Shown in pieces: positions 1 to 8,574 of a stretch of DNA of 64,000 nucleotides. Under the pieces are notes generated by a model that worked only from the letters and a program-made list of their open reading frames with translations, had not been told where the DNA came from and searched no databases. Source of the DNA: Arthrobacter sp. Soil764 (lineage in GTDB: Bacteria > Actinomycetota > Actinomycetes > Actinomycetales > Micrococcaceae); the NCBI RefSeq assembly GCF_001428075.1, contig NZ_LMSI01000024.1, positions 116,683 to 180,682 of the forward strand, in the 5' to 3' direction. The number at the start of each line of letters is the position of its first letter. Position 1 is the stretch's first letter. The translations under genes were made by a program, and so were the position numbers.

Positions 1-1793
1 AGGGCTGGGCGGAGCCCGGATTCTCACCCGGCACTGACTGGACTGGCGTCCGGGAGCTGGCGTTCGACGGCGGCAGGCTGGCTGAGCCGGTGGGCCCGCC
101 CGTGGTGCGTGCCGGCGTCGTGCGTCCCGTGGAAATCTTCACCTCACCCTCCGGGAAGACGCTGGTGGATTTCGGCCAGAACCTGGTGGGCTGGCTGCGG
201 TTCACCGTGCAGGGCAATGCCGGAAGCAGCATTACCGTGCGGCACGCCGAGGTCCTGGAAAACGGCGAGCTGGGCGTCCGGCCGCTGCGTTCGGCCAAGG
301 CGGCGGACACGTTCATCCTCTCCGGCGGCGAGGACTCCTTCGAACCGACCAAGACCTTCCACGGCTTCCGCTACGCCGAAATCACCGGCTGGCCAGGGGA
401 GCTCACGGAGGATGTTCTGGAGGCCGTGGTGGTCCACTCAGACCTGGAGCGCACCGGCACCTTCGAATGCTCCAACGAGCTGGTGAACCAGCTGCACCGC
501 AACATTGTCTGGGGGCTGCGGGGCAACTTCCTGGACCTGCCCACGGACTGCCCGCAGCGCGACGAGCGGCTCGGCTGGACCGGCGACATTGCGGTGTTCG
601 CCCCCACCGCAGCCTACCTCTACGACGTCAAGGACTTCCTGCAGGACTGGCTGCTGGACCTCGCCGCCGAGCAAAAGGCGCAGGACGGCCTGGTCCCCAT
701 CACCGTGCCGGATGCCCTCAAGTACTGCCCCCAGCCGGCCGAATTCCCGGCACCGGAGTCCTCCGCGCTCTGGAGTGAAGCCTCGGTCTGGGTGCCCTGG
801 GCGCTGTGGGAGGCCTACGGTGACCTGGGCGTGCTGCGGAACCAGTTCGACTCGATGGCCTCGCACACCCGCCGGGTGGAGGGGCTGCTTTCGTCCACCG
901 GGCTGTGGGACTCTGGCTTCCAGTTCGGCGACTGGCTGGACCCGGACGCCGCGCCGGACCAGCCCTGGGCGGCCAAGGCGGACACCGGAGTGGTGGCCAC
1001 GGCCTGCATGTACCGGACCGCACGAATCACCGCACAGGCTGCCGGGCTGCTGGGAAAGCACGACGACGAAGCCTACTTTGACGCGCTCGCCGCCCGGGTG
1101 CGTGCGTCCTTCGCCGAGCACTACGTGGCGGCCGACGGCACCATCCGCAGCGACTGCACCACGGTCTACGCCCTGGCCATTGCCTTCGACATCCTGGCCA
1201 CGCCGGCGCTGCGGGAATTTGCCGGCAACCGCCTCGCCGAGCTGGTCCGGGACAACAACTACCGTGTGTCCACCGGGTTCGCCGGGACGCCGTTCATCAC
1301 CCACGCACTCACCGACACCGGGCACGTGGACGAGGCGTACCGGCTGCTGCTGGAGGAAGGCTGCCCGTCCTGGCTGTACCCGGTGACCATGGGTGCCACC
1401 ACCGTCTGGGAACGCTGGAACTCCATGCTCCCGGACGGCACCATCAACCCCGGCGAGATGACCAGCTTCAACCACTACGCCCTGGGGGCCGTGGCGGACT
1501 GGATGCACAAGGCCATCGGCGGCATCCGGCCGCTGGTGCCGGGCTACGCCAAGGTGCTCATCGCCCCGCAACCGGGCGCTGGCATCGACTGGGCCAGGAC
1601 CTCCCTCAAAACTCCGCACGGAACCGTCCGCGTGGAATGGAAGCACGACGGCGGCACGTTCCGGCTCAAGGCGACGGTCCCTGGCGGGGTGGCTGCCGAC
1701 GTCGTCCTTCCGGATGGTGAGCGGCACCCAGTTGTGGGCGGCACTCACAGTTTCAGCGCCCCTGCCGCCCTGGCCGTCCCGGCGGGGGCATAG
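1..1793 (+). CDS. Alpha-L-rhamnosidase, GH78 (5' end outside window)
   Basis: This is the C-terminal part of a GH78 enzyme that releases terminal L-rhamnose from glycosides. The open frame runs through base 3 with no upstream stop, so the true start lies before the window. A GTG at base 90 is in frame but falls in the middle of a domain. Visible landmarks are the VDFGQNLVGW strand of the rhamnosidase beta-domain, the catalytic-domain motif DCPQRDERLGWTGD (about nt 545-590, holding the expected acidic acid/base residue), and GATTVWERWN (about nt 1390-1420, holding the second glutamate). A beta-sandwich C-terminal domain follows. Only two bases separate it from the next gene, suggesting co-transcription. 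It is a paralogue of the complete rhamnosidase at 5860. Confidence 0.93.
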   Translation, partial: GWAEPGFSPGTDWTGVRELAFDGGRLAEPVGPPVVRAGVVRPVEIFTSPSGKTLVDFGQNLVGWLRFTVQGNAGSSITVRHAEVLENGELGVRPLRSAKAADTFILSGGEDSFEPTKTFHGFRYAEITGWPGELTEDVLEAVVVHSDLERTGTFECSNELVNQLHRNIVWGLRGNFLDLPTDCPQRDERLGWTGDIAVFAPTAAYLYDVKDFLQDWLLDLAAEQKAQDGLVPITVPDALKYCPQPAEFPAPESSALWSEASVWVPWALWEAYGDLGVLRNQFDSMASHTRRVEGLLSSTGLWDSGFQFGDWLDPDAAPDQPWAAKADTGVVATACMYRTARITAQAAGLLGKHDDEAYFDALAARVRASFAEHYVAADGTIRSDCTTVYALAIAFDILATPALREFAGNRLAELVRDNNYRVSTGFAGTPFITHALTDTGHVDEAYRLLLEEGCPSWLYPVTMGATTVWERWNSMLPDGTINPGEMTSFNHYALGAVADWMHKAIGGIRPLVPGYAKVLIAPQPGAGIDWARTSLKTPHGTVRVEWKHDGGTFRLKATVPGGVAADVVLPDGERHPVVGGTHSFSAPAALAVPAGA

Positions 1794-1795
1794 CC

Positions 1796-2608
1796 GTGGC
1801 GGGTCCGGCGGAGCTGCTGGTCGTGGACAACGACTTCGGCGGCGATCCGGACGGGCTCGTGGCCCTGGCGCACATTCTTTTACGGTGCAGTCCGGATGTG
1901 ACAGTCATGGTGACCACCTCCCCTCTGGACCCGGGACTGGCCGAAGCAGCCGGTGCTGACCCCCTCACCACAGCCAGCCAGGGTGCTGAGATCGCCGGGC
2001 AACTCCTGGAGCTGATGGGGATCAAGGACGTCCGGGTGATCGTGGGCGCGGAAGCGCCCGGGACCGGCGGGGACCAGGTCAGCGCTGCGGCGCGGGCAAT
2101 TGTGGAGATGTCCGGCCGTTTTGAGCGGACGACGATTCTCTGTGGCGGACCACTGACCAACGTCGCCGCAGCGCTGCGGCTGGACCCGGCGCTCTCGGAA
2201 AAGGCAGCACTGGTATGGGTGGGCGGCACCCTGGCCGACGCGGAACGCGGCGAATACAACTCGGACACTGACGCCGCCTCAGCCGCGGAGGTGGCGGCCT
2301 CAGGGATGCCCCTGGTCCGGGTCCCGTACGAGGAATACACGCAGATGACTGTCGCGGTGGATGCGGTGAAGAACGAGCTTGCTGCCGCATCACGGGTTGG
2401 TTCCTGGCTGGCGGAGCGGCTGCTTGACGTCCCGCCGTTCGTGCAGTTGGGCAGCACCCTGACCCTGGGTGACAGTGTCCTGGTGCCGTTTGGGCCAGGC
2501 CCAGGACCAACCGGGATCGCTGCTGAATGGGGAACCGTCATCCACCGCCAAGTGGACAGTGCCGGATTGTGGAGGGACCTGATTCGTCATCTGGTGGGAG
2601 TGCGTTAA
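1796..2608 (+). CDS. Nucleoside hydrolase-like protein
   Basis: A 270-residue protein of the inosine/uridine-preferring nucleoside hydrolase fold, which hydrolyses the N-glycosidic bond of ribonucleosides. The N-terminal metal site is present but altered: it reads DNDFGGDPDGL (residues about 11-21) where the family has DTDPGxDD. The downstream motif EYNSDTDAASAAEV (about residues 146-159) matches the family's E-F/Y-N...D segment. The C-terminal region is short for the family. Translation starts at a GTG two bases after the rhamnosidase stop, so it is probably co-expressed. The substrate may be another N- or O-riboside; fold is likely, activity uncertain. Confidence 0.72.
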   Translation: MAGPAELLVVDNDFGGDPDGLVALAHILLRCSPDVTVMVTTSPLDPGLAEAAGADPLTTASQGAEIAGQLLELMGIKDVRVIVGAEAPGTGGDQVSAAARAIVEMSGRFERTTILCGGPLTNVAAALRLDPALSEKAALVWVGGTLADAERGEYNSDTDAASAAEVAASGMPLVRVPYEEYTQMTVAVDAVKNELAAASRVGSWLAERLLDVPPFVQLGSTLTLGDSVLVPFGPGPGPTGIAAEWGTVIHRQVDSAGLWRDLIRHLVGVR

Positions 2609-2725
2609 CTGCCCGTTCCTTTAGGCAGCTATAGGGGGATTCCACCTCTGGATCGCCCTGTTGCCGCGTGATACTTTGACCGTCTTACGCCGCACATCGG
2701 AACTATCCAGAAGGAGCGCCGGCTC

Positions 2726-3301
2726 ATGAGTGATACCAATTCCGCCGGAAACGTGGACGTCGTGGACATCCTGACCAGCGACCACCGGGACATGATCGCG
2801 CTGATCGGGCAGATCAAGGGCACCACCGATGAAACGCAGCGCAGGGACCTGGCCGACACCCTGATCGCGGAGGTCATGCGCCACGCCGTGGCCGAGGAAA
2901 TGTACGTCTACCCGGCCATTGAGGACCACGTGCCCGACGGTCACGACGAAGTGGAACATGACAAGAAGGAGCACCAGGAGATCGTCGAGCTGATGAAGCG
3001 GCTGGAGAAAGTGGAACCTTCGGAGGCCGGCTTCATGGACCTGGTCAATGAGCTTGAGGCACAGCTGAGCCACCATGCCAACGACGAGGAGTCCGAACAG
3101 TTCCCGAAGCTCCGCCTCCACATTCCCCGCGAAAAACTCGTAGACATCGGCGAAAAGGTGGAGAGGGCGAAGAAGCTGGCGCCAACCAGGCCGCACCCGA
3201 GTGCACCTCATTCCGAGCTGTTCCACAAGACCGTGGGACCAGGGGTGGGCATGGTGGACCGGATCCTGGACAAACTCACCGGCAGGCACACGGACAAGTA
3301 G
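2726..3301 (+). CDS. Hemerythrin HHE cation-binding domain protein
   Basis: A 191-residue protein whose first 130 residues form a hemerythrin-like four-helix bundle. Candidate di-iron ligands are visible as TSDHRDM (His20), the helix with RHAVAEEMYVYP, EHDKKEHQEI, and LSHHANDEESEQFP. A polar tail of about 60 residues follows. Bacterial relatives bind O2 or NO or protect Fe-S repair; the specific role here is unknown. An AAGGAG Shine-Dalgarno site at 2711-2716 fixes the start. It appears monocistronic. Confidence 0.88.
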   Translation: MSDTNSAGNVDVVDILTSDHRDMIALIGQIKGTTDETQRRDLADTLIAEVMRHAVAEEMYVYPAIEDHVPDGHDEVEHDKKEHQEIVELMKRLEKVEPSEAGFMDLVNELEAQLSHHANDEESEQFPKLRLHIPREKLVDIGEKVERAKKLAPTRPHPSAPHSELFHKTVGPGVGMVDRILDKLTGRHTDK

Positions 3302-3372
3302 ACCGGCGGCAATCTGCGGTTGGCGGCACGGGTCTGCGAGGATGGGCGAAAGACCCTTTCCCAGGAGGACCC

Positions 3373-3837
3373 GTGCCGTACACCGTTGACTTCAAGAACG
3401 TCTCCACCGTAGGCCTGGAATCGTCACCGGTGGCGGATGCCTTGGCCGGGCTGCGGGCCAATGAGGCGCGCTATTACAAGAACAAGTACGACCACGACTT
3501 CACCGTCACACCGGCCGGAGACGCGCCGGAGGTGCTCGAATACGTGAACAACATCCTGTCCACGGAGCGCAAGCTAGTGATTGCCTCCAAGCCGCTTGAG
3601 GTTTCCTCATTCGAAGTGGACGGGCTGCGGATGGCGTACGTGTTCTACGAGTCCGGGCTGTCAATCAACGTCATGTACGCCCTCGAGGACGGGGGCAAGC
3701 GCGCTGTCGGGTTCAAGCTCTCCGACGGCATGGATGTTCCGGACGAGCTCGCTTCCAGCTTCAAGTTCGCGCGGCAGAAGTCCAAGCTGGCAGGCACCAT
3801 CCGCGGTTCGTACTTTGTGATCAAGGGCGAGTACTGA
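3373..3837 (+). CDS. Conserved hypothetical protein, about 154 residues
   Basis: I do not recognise the family. The protein starts at GTG with an upstream CCAGGAGG ribosome-binding site. It has no signal peptide or membrane segment, so it is probably cytoplasmic. The sequence alternates short beta-strands rich in hydrophobic and aromatic residues (for example SSFEVDGLRMAYVFYESG) with charged turns, suggesting a small all-beta or alpha/beta domain. It stops 16 bases from the convergent dioxygenase gene. No functional inference is safe from its context. Confidence 0.7.
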   Translation: MPYTVDFKNVSTVGLESSPVADALAGLRANEARYYKNKYDHDFTVTPAGDAPEVLEYVNNILSTERKLVIASKPLEVSSFEVDGLRMAYVFYESGLSINVMYALEDGGKRAVGFKLSDGMDVPDELASSFKFARQKSKLAGTIRGSYFVIKGEY

Positions 3838-3853
3838 GAGTTTGATCCTGCTC

Positions 3854-4780
3854 CTAAATGGTCACGTTAAGTGCCGCTGTGTAGCCCGCCGCGGCGGAGC
3901 CGGTCATGGTGGCCAGCTGGTAGATGCCGCCGTCGTCCCCAAACACGTTGTCTGACTGCAACGTGGTCCGGGTCATGTTGGTGACGCTCTTTTCGTATCC
4001 TGCGGTTGCGTACACGTCGTCACAGGCCGCTTTGGTCAGGGCAATCTGCGAGACGGCGAGCACCTGGCCGGCGGCGGTGGCGTTGTTCATGGATTCGAAC
4101 ACTTCGAAGTGGATGTGCGGCCACCGTCCGGCGTAGGCACCGGGGAAGATGGACGTGAAGGTGACCTGGCCGTTGGCGTCTGCCTCCTGGACGCCGCGCA
4201 GGTAGTTTTCGTTCCTGAGGCTGGAGTCGTACATCGAGTACTTGCCGTCGCGGTCGCAGTGCCAGGCGTAGACTGCGGCGCCGGCAAGCGGTGTGCAGCC
4301 GTTGGCGTTGTCCAGCACAGTAAGGGTGAAGGTCAACGGGACACCCACCGCTTTAGCTGACGCCGAACCGAAGCTCGAGGTGATGTCCTGCCGCACCACG
4401 CCGGAGGCTTCCAGCACGTTGGGACCGTTGGAGCCGTCGCCCGGGTACGGTCCCGCTGTTTCCTTGGGAATCTCCACGCCGCACTCGGCAATGGCGCGGG
4501 TGATGGTGGGGGTGGACGTGGCGGAGGACGATGCCGTAGCCGACGCCGACGCGGTGGAAGTCGCCGTCGTGGTGCCGTCCGCGGTTGACGGCGCAGCCGT
4601 GGTTGATCCGCCGGGGCTGCAGGCAGCGAGAGCGACGGCGGCGCCGCCGGCACCAAAGAACATGCCGAGTGAGCGGCGGCTGATCATCGTGGACAGGTCG
4701 AATTCGAGGCCGCGGTCGTGATCCGGGTGCGGCTGCTGCGCGTCTTCAGGGAGCTCATTGCGTTTGTGCGAGGTGGTCAT
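3854..4780 (-). CDS. Exported intradiol ring-cleavage dioxygenase-like lipoprotein
   Basis: A 308-residue protein of the protocatechuate 3,4-dioxygenase / catechol 1,2-dioxygenase fold. The iron ligand pattern of two Tyr and two His is visible: GPYPGDG and VYAWHCDRDG supply tyrosines, and GRWPHIHFEVF supplies the HxH pair. The N-terminus carries a twin-arginine-like SRRSLGMFF followed by a hydrophobic stretch and the lipobox-like ALAAC, then a Ser/Thr/Ala-rich linker. This implies Tat export and anchoring on the outer face of the membrane. I chose the internal ATG at 4780 because the Tat region then sits about 35 residues in. An upstream ATG at 4810 is also possible. The substrate is unknown. 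Confidence 0.85.
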   Translation of the reverse strand: MTTSHKRNELPEDAQQPHPDHDRGLEFDLSTMISRRSLGMFFGAGGAAVALAACSPGGSTTAAPSTADGTTTATSTASASATASSSATSTPTITRAIAECGVEIPKETAGPYPGDGSNGPNVLEASGVVRQDITSSFGSASAKAVGVPLTFTLTVLDNANGCTPLAGAAVYAWHCDRDGKYSMYDSSLRNENYLRGVQEADANGQVTFTSIFPGAYAGRWPHIHFEVFESMNNATAAGQVLAVSQIALTKAACDDVYATAGYEKSVTNMTRTTLQSDNVFGDDGGIYQLATMTGSAAAGYTAALNVTI

Positions 4781-4881
4781 GAACCCATCAAAAGCCACCG
4801 CACTATGCATCTGGTAGGCGCATTCTGTGAGCGGGCTGTGAGGTAGCTGCCCGCGGGCATTAAGTCCGGAGCCTTCGCCCC

Positions 4882-5712
4882 CTACCCCTGCGAGTGCGTC
4901 CGCGCGTCGGCACTGACGACAGCCTGGTGCCCCAGGTTCCGGGACACGGCGCGCGCGGCCGCGCGGACGGCCGGGGCCAGCACGTTCGGGGGAGTGGACC
5001 CGTCCGGAACCACGATGGACAGCGACGCCACCACGGAACCCTGTGCATCGAAAATCGGGGACGCCACGGAGACGGTCCGGGACGGGACGGTGCGGCGGAT
5101 CATGGCGATGCCGGTGCGCCGCACGTCCGAAAGTGTCCTGCGCAACTGGCCTTCCGGCATCTCGGGCACACCCGGCTCGTTTTCCGGCGGCCGCTTCAGG
5201 ATGGTTTCCTGGAACTGTTGGTCCGCGCCGGCCAAAAGAACCAGGCCGATCGCGGTGGACCGCAGCGGCGCACGTCCACCCACCCGGTAAGCCACCTCGG
5301 TGGCGTCCTTCCCGGACAACCGCTCGATCAGAACCGCCTGCTCGTTGTCCCGTACCGCCAGCAGGACGTGGTGCCGGGTGACTTCGAACAGGTCCTCAAG
5401 ATAGGGGAGCGCGATCTCCCGCACCCCGTGCCCGCGCGGGGACAGCGACGCCACTTCCCACAGCCGGACCCCCACCACGTACCGGCCGTCGTCGAGCCGT
5501 TCCAGGGCTCCCCAAGCCACCAGCCGGGCGATCAGCCGCAGCGCCGTGGGGGCGGGCATGTCCGCGTAGCGCGCCAGCTCGGACAGGGTCAGTGCCCGGC
5601 GCCGGTCGGAAAAAACCGCCAGCAGGCTCAGTGCCCGGTCAATCACCGGTTCGCCCTGTTTGGGCCGTTTTCCGCGTGCCGGCGGGGTTTCCGTTTCCGG
5701 AGTGACAGTCAT
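4882..5712 (-). CDS. IclR-family transcriptional regulator
   Basis: A 276-residue regulator with an N-terminal winged HTH (about residues 20-85, with LTLSELARYADMPAPTALR as the recognition region) and a C-terminal IclR effector domain (GGRAPLRSTAIGLVLLAG, ending in SIVVPD). It is divergent from the rhamnosidase-esterase operon, so it probably controls that operon in response to a rhamnoside or rhamnose-derived ligand. The start chosen is the ATG at 5712, where IclR homology begins; the open frame continues upstream without family resemblance. Confidence 0.92.
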   Translation of the reverse strand: MTVTPETETPPARGKRPKQGEPVIDRALSLLAVFSDRRRALTLSELARYADMPAPTALRLIARLVAWGALERLDDGRYVVGVRLWEVASLSPRGHGVREIALPYLEDLFEVTRHHVLLAVRDNEQAVLIERLSGKDATEVAYRVGGRAPLRSTAIGLVLLAGADQQFQETILKRPPENEPGVPEMPEGQLRRTLSDVRRTGIAMIRRTVPSRTVSVASPIFDAQGSVVASLSIVVPDGSTPPNVLAPAVRAAARAVSRNLGHQAVVSADARTHSQG

Positions 5713-5859
5713 GGCAGGAGTTCCTAGCGCCGTTGATAGCTGCAATGGCAGTGAGCTGAACCACAATACTATTCCAACCATTGAAAGAACCCTGTGGAGG
5801 GGAAGTGGTGGCGAACGAAGCTGGAACTCCCAGCAACCGCGCTTCAGGAGTTCCGCCGC
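5713..5859. promoter_or_regulatory. Divergent promoter region, iclR / rhamnosidase operon
   Basis: A 147-base intergenic region between divergent genes. It is locally AT-richer around 5760-5790 (TATTCCAACCATTGAAAG). The segment reading TTCCAACCATTGAA is a weak imperfect palindrome of the size bound by IclR proteins. The rhamnosidase ribosome-binding site AGGAG lies just before 5860. The operator assignment is inference. Confidence 0.4.
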
Positions 5860-8574
5860 ATGACCGCCCCCACCCGGCTTCGGGCCGAGCACCTGTCCGA
5901 GGCGATGGGACTGACCATTACCGTGCCGCGGCTCAGCTGGACCCCGCCCGCCGGGACCGCCCGCCAGACGGCGTACCGCATCACCGCGGACAACGGCTGG
6001 GACACCGGGAAGGTTGATTCTGCAGCCTGCGCCATCCCGTACGGCGGCCCGGCGCTCCACTCGAGGGACCGGTTCGAGTGGCGCGTCCGTACCTGGAACG
6101 CCGACGAACACGGCACCGAATCACCAAGCGACTGGTCCGAACCGATGCCCGTGGAGCTGGGCCTGCTGCATGCCGGGGACTGGACAGCGCAGTGGATAGG
6201 CCCCGAAGAACCGGAAATAGGGGCGCCGGGGGAGCGGCCCGGGTACGCCCTCACCAAGACCTTCACCCTCCCGGCCGCCCCGCACAAGGCCCGCGCCTAC
6301 GCCACCGCCCAGGGCATCTACGAGCTCTTCATCAACGGCCACCGCGTCGGCGACCAGCAGCTCACCCCCGGCTCCACCAGCTACAACACCACGCTCCAGG
6401 TCCAGGCCCACGACGTCACCACGCTGCTCCGCGAAGGCAGCAACACCATCCGCGCTGTGCTCACCGACGGCTGGTACCGCGGCACCTTCGGGTACACGCG
6501 TGACGCCGACATGTACGGCACACACACCGCTTTCCTTGCGCAGCTCGAGCTTGAGTCCGCCGCCGGCAGGCAGGTCATCGGCACTGACGGCTCGTGGCTG
6601 GTGTCCGCCACGGAGATCGTCAGCGCCGACCTCATGGCCGGCCAGCGCGTCGATTTCAGGACGGCCGACGCCGGGAGCCCGTCCCAGGCGGGCACCCGCG
6701 GCACTGGTGCCCAAGCACTAAAGCTGCTTCCCGCCGTCGTCCGTCCCGGCAGCTTCGACGCACTCACCGGACCCCTCGCGCCGCCCACCCGGGTGACGCA
6801 GGAGCTGGCCCCGGTGTCCATCACGAGGCTGGCCAACGGCAGCCAGGTGGTGGACTTCGGCCAGAACATCCACGGTTGGGTCCGGCTCACCAGGCTCGGG
6901 CCCCAGGGCCAAACAGCCACCCTGGAATACGGCGAAACGCTCGGGGCAGACGGCGACGTCACCCGGGACCACCTGCGCCCCCTCGACTTCCGGACGCCCG
7001 GTGCCTTCCGTGACGCCGGCCAGGTGGACACCGTCATCTCCTCTGGGGCCGAGTGCGAAGTCTTCGAACCGCGGCACACCACCCACGGCTTCCAGTTCGT
7101 CTCCGTCCAGGGCCTCGCCGCGGACGTGCAGCCGTCGGACATCACCGCCTGCGTGGTCCGGACCGACCTGGAACGCATCGGTACCTTCCGTTGCAGCGAT
7201 GAACGGCTGAACAAGCTCCACGACATCGTTGAATGGAGCTTCCTGGGCAATTCCTGCGAGGTTCCCACCGACTGTCCGCAGCGCGAAAAGGCCGGCTGGA
7301 CCGGGGACTGGCAGCTGTTCGTCCCCACCGCTGCCTACCTCTACGACGTCACCGGCTTTTCCCGGAAGTGGCTGCGCGACGTGCGTGCCGACCAGTGGGA
7401 CAACGGGATCATCGCCAACATCTCGCCGTCGCCCGGGCCTGCTGTCACCTCGGCTGGGTTCATGGGCTTCACCAACGGCTCCGCCGGCTGGGGCGACGCG
7501 ATCGTGATGGTGCCATGGGAGGTCTACCTCGCGTCGGGGGACGCCTCAATCCTGGCGGAGAACTGGGAAGCCATGAAGCGCTGGCTGGGCTTTGTCCGCG
7601 CCACCGCCGAAACGCACCGCCACGATGCCCGGGCCGCCGCACGCACCACCCCCGCATCCCACGAGCAGTACCTGTGGGACACCGGCTTCCACTTTGGCGA
7701 ATGGATGGAACCGGGCGGGCCGGAGCCTGACCTGTTCGCCGCCCGCACCGCCGATCACGGGATCGTGGCCACCGCCTACTACCGGCACACCACGGACCTG
7801 ATGGCCCGCATCGCCGGCGTCCTGGACCTGGCCGCGGAGGCCGCCGAGCTGGCAGAGCTGTCAGACCGGATCCGGGACGCGTGGGAGACGGAATACCTTG
7901 ATTCCTCCGGCCGCGTCACCCGGGCCAGCCAGGCCAACTGCGTCCGTGCCCTCGCGTTCGGCCTCGTCAGCCCCGGGCAGCGCCCCACCGTCACCGCCCA
8001 GCTGGCGGACCTGATCCGCGAGGCCGGCACGCACCTCGGCACCGGGTTCCTGGCAACGCCCTACCTGCTCCCGGTCCTTGCCGACAACGGTGAACTGGAC
8101 CTTGCCTACGAACTCCTGATGCAGGACTCCGAACCGTCATGGCTCACCATGGTGGACCGCGGCGCCACGACCGTGTGGGAGCTGTGGAACGGCATCGATG
8201 CAAACGGCACCGCGCACCAGTCGCTCAACCACTACAGCAAGGGCGCCGTGGTCTCCTTCCTGCACCGCTACACGGCGGGGCTGCGGCAGGCTACCGGCAG
8301 CGCGGGCTGGGAGCGCATCGTCATCGAGCCGCGCCCCGGCGCCGGCCTGACGTCCGCGTCCACAACGCACCAGGGCCCGCGCGGCCTGATTGGGGTGGAG
8401 TGGGGGACGGACGACGGCGTGCTGACGCTCCGTGCCACCATCCCCGCCGGCACCGCCGCGGAGGTGCGGCTGCCCGGCGAGCCGGCCGCCGTCGTCGGGC
8501 CCGGGCACCATACTTTCCTCGCCGGAACCGGCGCGGACACCGCACGACCTGAACTGATGAGGAGCACACTATGA
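5860..8574 (+). CDS. Alpha-L-rhamnosidase, GH78 (complete)
   Basis: A 904-residue GH78 enzyme hydrolysing terminal alpha-L-rhamnosyl residues. It has the full-length architecture: N-terminal beta-domains (with ITADNGWDTG and LFINGHRVGDQQLTPG), the VDFGQNIHGW strand, an (alpha/alpha)6 barrel with PTDCPQREKAGWTGD (about 468-482), and the second catalytic motif GATTVWELWNG (about 768-778), then a beta-sandwich. No signal peptide is evident, so it probably acts on imported rhamnosides. The ATG at 5860 has an AGGAG site; an upstream in-frame ATG (5794) lacks homology. It is the first gene of an operon and overlaps the following esterase by four bases (ATGA). Confidence 0.95.
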   Translation: MTAPTRLRAEHLSEAMGLTITVPRLSWTPPAGTARQTAYRITADNGWDTGKVDSAACAIPYGGPALHSRDRFEWRVRTWNADEHGTESPSDWSEPMPVELGLLHAGDWTAQWIGPEEPEIGAPGERPGYALTKTFTLPAAPHKARAYATAQGIYELFINGHRVGDQQLTPGSTSYNTTLQVQAHDVTTLLREGSNTIRAVLTDGWYRGTFGYTRDADMYGTHTAFLAQLELESAAGRQVIGTDGSWLVSATEIVSADLMAGQRVDFRTADAGSPSQAGTRGTGAQALKLLPAVVRPGSFDALTGPLAPPTRVTQELAPVSITRLANGSQVVDFGQNIHGWVRLTRLGPQGQTATLEYGETLGADGDVTRDHLRPLDFRTPGAFRDAGQVDTVISSGAECEVFEPRHTTHGFQFVSVQGLAADVQPSDITACVVRTDLERIGTFRCSDERLNKLHDIVEWSFLGNSCEVPTDCPQREKAGWTGDWQLFVPTAAYLYDVTGFSRKWLRDVRADQWDNGIIANISPSPGPAVTSAGFMGFTNGSAGWGDAIVMVPWEVYLASGDASILAENWEAMKRWLGFVRATAETHRHDARAAARTTPASHEQYLWDTGFHFGEWMEPGGPEPDLFAARTADHGIVATAYYRHTTDLMARIAGVLDLAAEAAELAELSDRIRDAWETEYLDSSGRVTRASQANCVRALAFGLVSPGQRPTVTAQLADLIREAGTHLGTGFLATPYLLPVLADNGELDLAYELLMQDSEPSWLTMVDRGATTVWELWNGIDANGTAHQSLNHYSKGAVVSFLHRYTAGLRQATGSAGWERIVIEPRPGAGLTSASTTHQGPRGLIGVEWGTDDGVLTLRATIPAGTAAEVRLPGEPAAVVGPGHHTFLAGTGADTARPELMRSTL

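Noticed and set aside
438..1748. Long minus-strand open frame opposite the rhamnosidase
   Set aside because: Composition-driven frame in GC-rich DNA; its product is low complexity and the plus strand has clear GH78 motifs.
3837..3850. AGAGTTTGATCCTG, identical to the start of a bacterial 16S rRNA gene / 27F primer site
   Set aside because: It overlaps the end of the 3373 gene and is followed by the dioxygenase gene; no rRNA sequence follows. Treated as chance, though it could prime falsely.
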